Source: Sipunculus nudus | Taxonomy: Eukaryota > Annelida > Sipuncula > Golfingiida > Sipunculidae | Length of the DNA stretch: 64,000 nucleotides | Reading direction: 5' to 3' | Assembly (NCBI GenBank): GCA_026874595.1 | Contig: CM049307.1 | Location: forward strand, 35,384,862-35,448,861 | Shown here: one piece after another, positions 60,248 through 64,000 of the stretch | Position numbering within the stretch: the first letter of the stretch is position 1 | Layout: each line of letters starts with the position of its first letter | The notes under the pieces: generated by a model | Seen by the model: the letters and a program-made list of their open reading frames with translations, nothing else | What the model was told of the DNA's origin: nothing | Database searches by the model: none | Position numbers and translations under genes: made by a program

Positions 60248-62081
60248 AAAAGGTCTTAAACAAATGGAGATATCCATCTTCAGAGAGCTAATTATTCAGA
60301 TATCAGGTGCAATAAAGTGGGGGATGTCACAAGTGGTTATGTCTGATCCTTCATGTCAATAGAGAACTGACTGGGTTCGGAGCATTTCATGTATTAACAA
60401 ATTCTCTGTGACTTTTACCTGATGAATTTTCCTAATTCCATGAAATTCCATGAATTTTCCTAATGATGTTTTGTTCAGTAAATTTCATGAAAACCCAATG
60501 AATAAATCCTAGGCTACCATCACTGTTCTGACATGAAACAAAATATACCCTACAAACCCTCAAATGTCTTTTGAGTAAATAGAATTTTCTGGCTTTTCCC
60601 CCATTTGAAGAATTTATATTATGATAAATTTATATTTCTTTCATAAAATATTCTAACGAACTAAAGGAATGGATCAACTTATTGACTGAAGTAAATCTGC
60701 ATGAGTATATATAATAAACATGCATGCAATTTAAAACAAATATTCCTCAACTGGCTCAAGGGGGCATGGCTCATAAACACAGACTGGCATTAGCAAATTT
60801 ATATGTTGTGCAAATAAAACATTACAGGGCAAAAGACTACCGGTAAATTTGTATCACAACACTGACAACTTAGTGATCTTTTAAAATTGCTTATATATTA
60901 GTTTGGTAAAATACCTATATTAGATAAAATGTCCTTTTATGAACCCTGTCTGAAGTGAGGGATATTCTTTTCAGTTGATTCTGTGTGTGTGTGTGTATCT
61001 GCAAGATATCTGAAGACCCTTTTTTTTTATTTTATTGATATATGACATTCAGGTTGATATTGTAAAAATCTCCCAATGATTAAATTTTTGTGTAAATCCC
61101 AAAGTAAATTACCCAAGGATACCATTTTATGGACTTTGATACCATTTCTCATACCACTAGTCTAAATATGTACAAGGGGTTACCAGTATATCATATGTTC
61201 TTATGCCTATCTAAGAAGCACGATCATGTGAAGTAATGTCACTGAGGACAATTTCATGAAAAAATCAAGACACATTTTCATTGAAGAGTTCCTTTGAGCA
61301 ATATACCGGTTAACATTACAGGGCACATTCTTTACATCTAAGGCATTTGAGCATGTTGGTCATCTTGCCTGATACATGTGACAATGGAGTGGATACCATA
61401 ATGGAGTTTTGATCCCATGGAAATACTTTCAGGGACTTGCATTGGAATTTAAACTTTATAACCTGAGCATTGAGACTGATATTTACATCAGCTCAAATTT
61501 TACTGTTTGATCAAAAGGTCCTGCACTATGCACAGCATATAAGTGAATCTGGCAAATAGTACCACATCTACTACATCTTGTTAAATACTGTAATGAAATA
61601 CAAAGGGCGCTTCATTGGTCAACCACTATTTTCAGTTACTGGACAAAATTTTTGGTGAATCCCAAACATAAAACTCTTGATGTGAATGACAGTTTCTAAG
61701 ATATTGTTTAACTGGCGGAGTTTGAAAATCTTAAAAATTTGTATATAAATAAATCCCAGAAAGTAAGATACATCTGTCATGTATAACCATTGAGGATCTG
61801 ACAGATTAATTTTTTTTTTTAAGATTCTGTGTGCAATCAACAGTTTACTGTTGCATTATATTCAGAAGAGTGTGTTTATCAATATTTCTCTGGCCTGGTA
61901 GTGTGTAGGAGGATCATTACTTAGTGATGTTGTAGAAATATACTGAAAATTAAATATTTGTAGAATACACTGCACACACTGACATAACACATTTGGACTG
62001 CTCATGAGTACAAATATTTAGTAACAATGAACAGACATAACTGTTACGCACTATTACTTGAACTTAAAGTAGCCGACTTAC
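60248..62081. other. Large tetraspanin intron, 5' part near e2
   Basis: Unassigned AT-rich intron; (GT)n at about 60983-60998. No element end or exon recognised. Confidence 0.4.
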
Positions 62082-62267
62082 TATTTTGAGAAGCACAGGT
62101 GACTCCCTTAGTGCCCCCACCAGACCTAGGAAGGCGGTGATGACCATGGCACCTCCCACCAAGATGGTGATGAGAGACGGACTTCTGAGCGCATCGTTGA
62201 CGGAATCATAGCTGGTTTTGAGGGTTTCAAAGTATAATCCCACCACAAGCAGGGCAATGCCAACTGC
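62082..62267 (-). CDS. Tetraspanin exon e2: end of TM1, small loop, TM2
   Basis: The acceptor TTATTATTTCAG and donor ATA|GTAAGT are clear. The 62 residues begin AVGIALLVVGLYF (second half of TM1), then the small extracellular loop (ETLKTSYDSVNDALRSPS), TM2 (LITILVGGAMVITAFLGLVG) and the turn ALRESPVLLKI. The TM2 end has GLVGA where many tetraspanins have GCCGA, so the juxtamembrane palmitoylation cysteines are missing. Phase 0. The start codon is not here: reading upstream through the acceptor has no family N-terminus, so e1 lies further upstream, outside the window. Confidence 0.95.
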
Positions 62268-63606
62268 CTGAAATAATAAACAAATAGAGTATTCAAATAT
62301 GCAGACCAAACAAATCAAGGATCAGGACAATCTGCAAATATGGACTTGTTACCAAATGATTCTTGTTCATCACAACACCACTATATGAAGTTGCATTTAA
62401 ATCATTGATGTACATTTCATCAACATGAAGTTTATTGGGGTTGGTGATAAACAGAGAAATTTTCATTCACATATTCATCCAGTTCAAATTCCACTGAAAG
62501 CTCTTGTGAAGATATGAAAATGAAAGTATGGTTTAGTCCTCTATGACTTCAATTTAGTTTCATCAGATGTCCTCAGTTAAATCTGAGGACATCTTTAACT
62601 AAAATGAGTTTGTTTTATCAACTGAAGAAAAACATGTATTTTGCCCATCCCCCTAGGCCCCCTATCGCCAAACTTGGTAAAGGTTTCTATTTCTGCTGAT
62701 TTGAACTTAAACATGAACGTCATGGTCACTAGATTTTTAAATCTGTTTGAGAATTAGGTTAAAAAACTTTAGCATCAAATTTGAGAAAAGAATATAGTGC
62801 TTCAAAGGTTTTTGTATTTACATGAAATACTAGAAACAATGAGCAATAGTTCTGCTGATTTTACTATGAAGATCCAAGTGAAGGTCACCAGTTTTCGGAC
62901 CCAGCTGAGAACTTAGTTAAAACAAATTGTCTCTTAAATAAGGATAAAATACGGAATACTTCAAAAGTTTAAAAGTTTTCTATTTCTTCTAAGATATTGA
63001 TAGAAAAAATTGAAATATAAAATTTCATGGAAAAATACTGAGTGGTTCAAAAGTTATTGCTTTCACAAGAAATGACACAAATGATGCCATCTGAGACCTT
63101 ATAATAAATGTCTTAGTCCCACCATGGGATTTCAGTTAATTCCAAGAGGACAAGATATTCCGTGATACATATACTGTGGTTCGCCTTTTTGCTCCTGAAG
63201 GTTTCAATTTCAGGATCTTCAAAAAAGGAAAATTATCGCCAAAATAAAACCCTTGTAAATAAGAGGCCACATGAAGATTATATTATAAATAGCAATTATT
63301 CGTACATATTACCATTACCCTAAGATAGCTAACTAATAATCAGGCCTACCAAATTATCTGCCCACAGTGAACATGATTTCTATCAGTTTGAAATTCACTT
63401 GGGTCCCCTTTCAAATTTTATGATTTTGTGGACTTGTAAATTTCTTTGTGTAATCAATTTATAAAATGATGCATATACTCTGTGTAAGTGTTTGTATGCT
63501 AAGATCTTGAAATTGAACCCTCGCAAACAATGTAAACTTGAGGTGAAAATTTTGAAAAATGTTAACCTCATGAATATGAAGCTTAGACCACAGGTCACAG
63601 TATATC

Positions 63607-63681
<75 letters not shown>

Positions 63682-63685
63682 ATGA
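62268..63685. other. Tetraspanin intron 1, visible part
   Basis: I looked for a minus-strand exon ending in the usual NFxFW TM1 start and saw none, so e1 is probably beyond 64000. An (AT)n tract lies at 63612-63676. The rest is unrecognised. Confidence 0.4.
63612..63676. repeat. (AT)n microsatellite
   Basis: AT dinucleotide tract that produces spurious Tyr-Ile frames. Confidence 0.95.
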
Positions 63686-63895
63686 CAGGGGCGGATCCAG
63701 GATTTGGGAAAAGGAGGGGTCCGACCCAGGAGGACTAATGAAACCCTAAAAAAAGGTCCCCAGGTCTGGAAAAGGGGGGGGGGGGGTCTAGGCCGCAAAA
63801 TTTTGTCTGAAGCCCTTAAAAAAACGTTGTTTCTGATGAAAAAGGGGGGGTCCGGACCCCCTGGAACCCCCCCCCCCCCCCGGGGTCCGCTTCTG
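63686..63895. mobile_element. GGCGGATCC-type foldback element
   Basis: CAGGGGCGGATCCAGG at the left and the complement of CAGAAGCGGACCCCGGGG at the right form imperfect terminal inverted repeats with long G and C runs inside. ATGACA stands at both edges (63682-63687 and 63897-63902) and may be a target duplication if the element starts at GGGGCGG. A widespread invertebrate MITE type; superfamily undecided. Confidence 0.65.
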
Positions 63896-63924
63896 AATGA
63901 CATGTAGTCAGGACATAACAGTAA

Positions 63925-64000
63925 TTGACTCAGGTAACAGCAAGAGCACCTTTTTCTTTGAGAAACTTAGCCGTCGTGGCGATCGAACCAGAGACCTCAA
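63925..64000 (-). mobile_element. Partial tRNA-like SINE head at window edge
   Basis: On the minus strand TTGAGGTCTCTGGTTCGATC contains a B-box-like GGTTCGATC (63982-63990). The base after the T-loop does not fit a functional T stem, so a degenerate tRNA-derived SINE is more likely than a tRNA gene. The A box would be beyond the window; the inner boundary is uncertain. Confidence 0.45.

Larger units (their letters stand above)
13302..62267 (-). other. Tetraspanin gene, exons e2-e8 (e1 outside window)
   Basis: Seven minus-strand exons join as 62267-62082, 35407-35333, 33948-33853, 19972-19856, 19166-19137, 18080-17964 and 13397-13302. Every exon is a multiple of three, every intron is phase 0 and each has AG/GT borders. 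The 238-residue product runs: end of TM1, small loop, TM2, TM3, large extracellular loop with CCG, PKSCC, DCG and GCG (eight Cys), TM4 and a short tail. Tetraspanins organise membrane microdomains and bind integrins and other partners at the plasma membrane or in endosomes. The CCG...SCC...CG...GC pattern resembles CD63/TSPAN6/7-type loops, but the subfamily is uncertain. The missing N-terminus (about 20-25 residues, rest of TM1) should lie beyond 64000. Introns hold E3-E10, all antisense to the gene. Confidence 0.95.

Noticed and set aside
63595-63903. Minus-strand 102-codon frame rich in Tyr-Ile and Pro
   Set aside because: It translates the (AT)n tract and the foldback element.
63961-64000. 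tRNA gene on the minus strand
   Set aside because: B box present but the T stem does not pair and the 5' half is outside; a degenerate SINE is more likely.
62268-64000. Tetraspanin first exon inside the window
   Set aside because: No minus-strand segment with the usual N-terminal TM1 start and a phase 0 donor was found.

Overview
The window is AT-rich animal DNA, most likely from a bivalve mollusc. The genes are metazoan: a class A GPCR and a tetraspanin with GT-AG introns. The repeats have the layout known from bivalve 'pearl'-type elements: a conserved left end, a tandem-repeat core, a (GACG)n/(GACA)n microsatellite and a conserved right end. The assignment to Bivalvia rests on the repeats and is inference.

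Only two protein-coding loci can be supported. A single-exon, divergent rhodopsin-like GPCR lies at 2087-3121 (minus). Seven coding exons of one tetraspanin gene (minus) are spread over 13302-62267. All exon boundaries are phase 0 and their peptides join into TM1 (partial) to C-terminus, 238 residues. The first coding exon must lie beyond 64000. The tetraspanin introns in the window are about 4.6, 1.1, 0.7, 13.9, 1.4 and 26.7 kb.

Most of the rest is intergenic DNA and intron, filled with non-autonomous mobile elements that carry no transposase or helicase ORF. The main population (E1-E10, about 0.6-2.9 kb each) includes many copies with left ends of 33-34 bp: AACAAG, then a palindrome, then a 10-11 bp word. 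The reverse complement of that word stands at the right end, directly followed by TAAAA. Family X uses GACCCATGGGTC with GCTCAGCTGA. Family Y uses AGGCCT-AC-AGGCCT with GCGAACCTGTG. A single copy (Z) uses ACCTGCAGGT with GTTCACCTGA. Family X also has a 7+5 bp hairpin at its right end that runs into the terminal CTAA. Between the ends are tandem modules of about 150-680 bp that are shared and shuffled among elements. E3 to E10 plus fragment F2 occupy about 17.4 kb, roughly 36%, of the tetraspanin span. Every oriented copy reads left-to-right on the plus strand, antisense to both genes.

Other mobile DNA: a canonical short Helitron (42949-43259, TC...hairpin...CTAG in A^T), a 5' Helitron end with GC-rich contents (39444), a hAT-like element with 8-bp target duplications (55013-55506), a tRNA-derived SINE (about 24596-24836) and a possible partial one at the right edge, two GACCACC foldback elements, a GGCGGATCC-type foldback (63686-63895) and four long (AT)n tracts. 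A CpG-bearing, promoter-like patch with octamer, CCAAT, E-box and E2F words sits at 28430-28870.

The best candidate for an undescribed system is this set of hairpin- or palindrome-ended elements with constant outer bases and co-varying inner recognition words. I infer a Helitron/Helentron-like (HUH-type) mechanism. No searches could be run.
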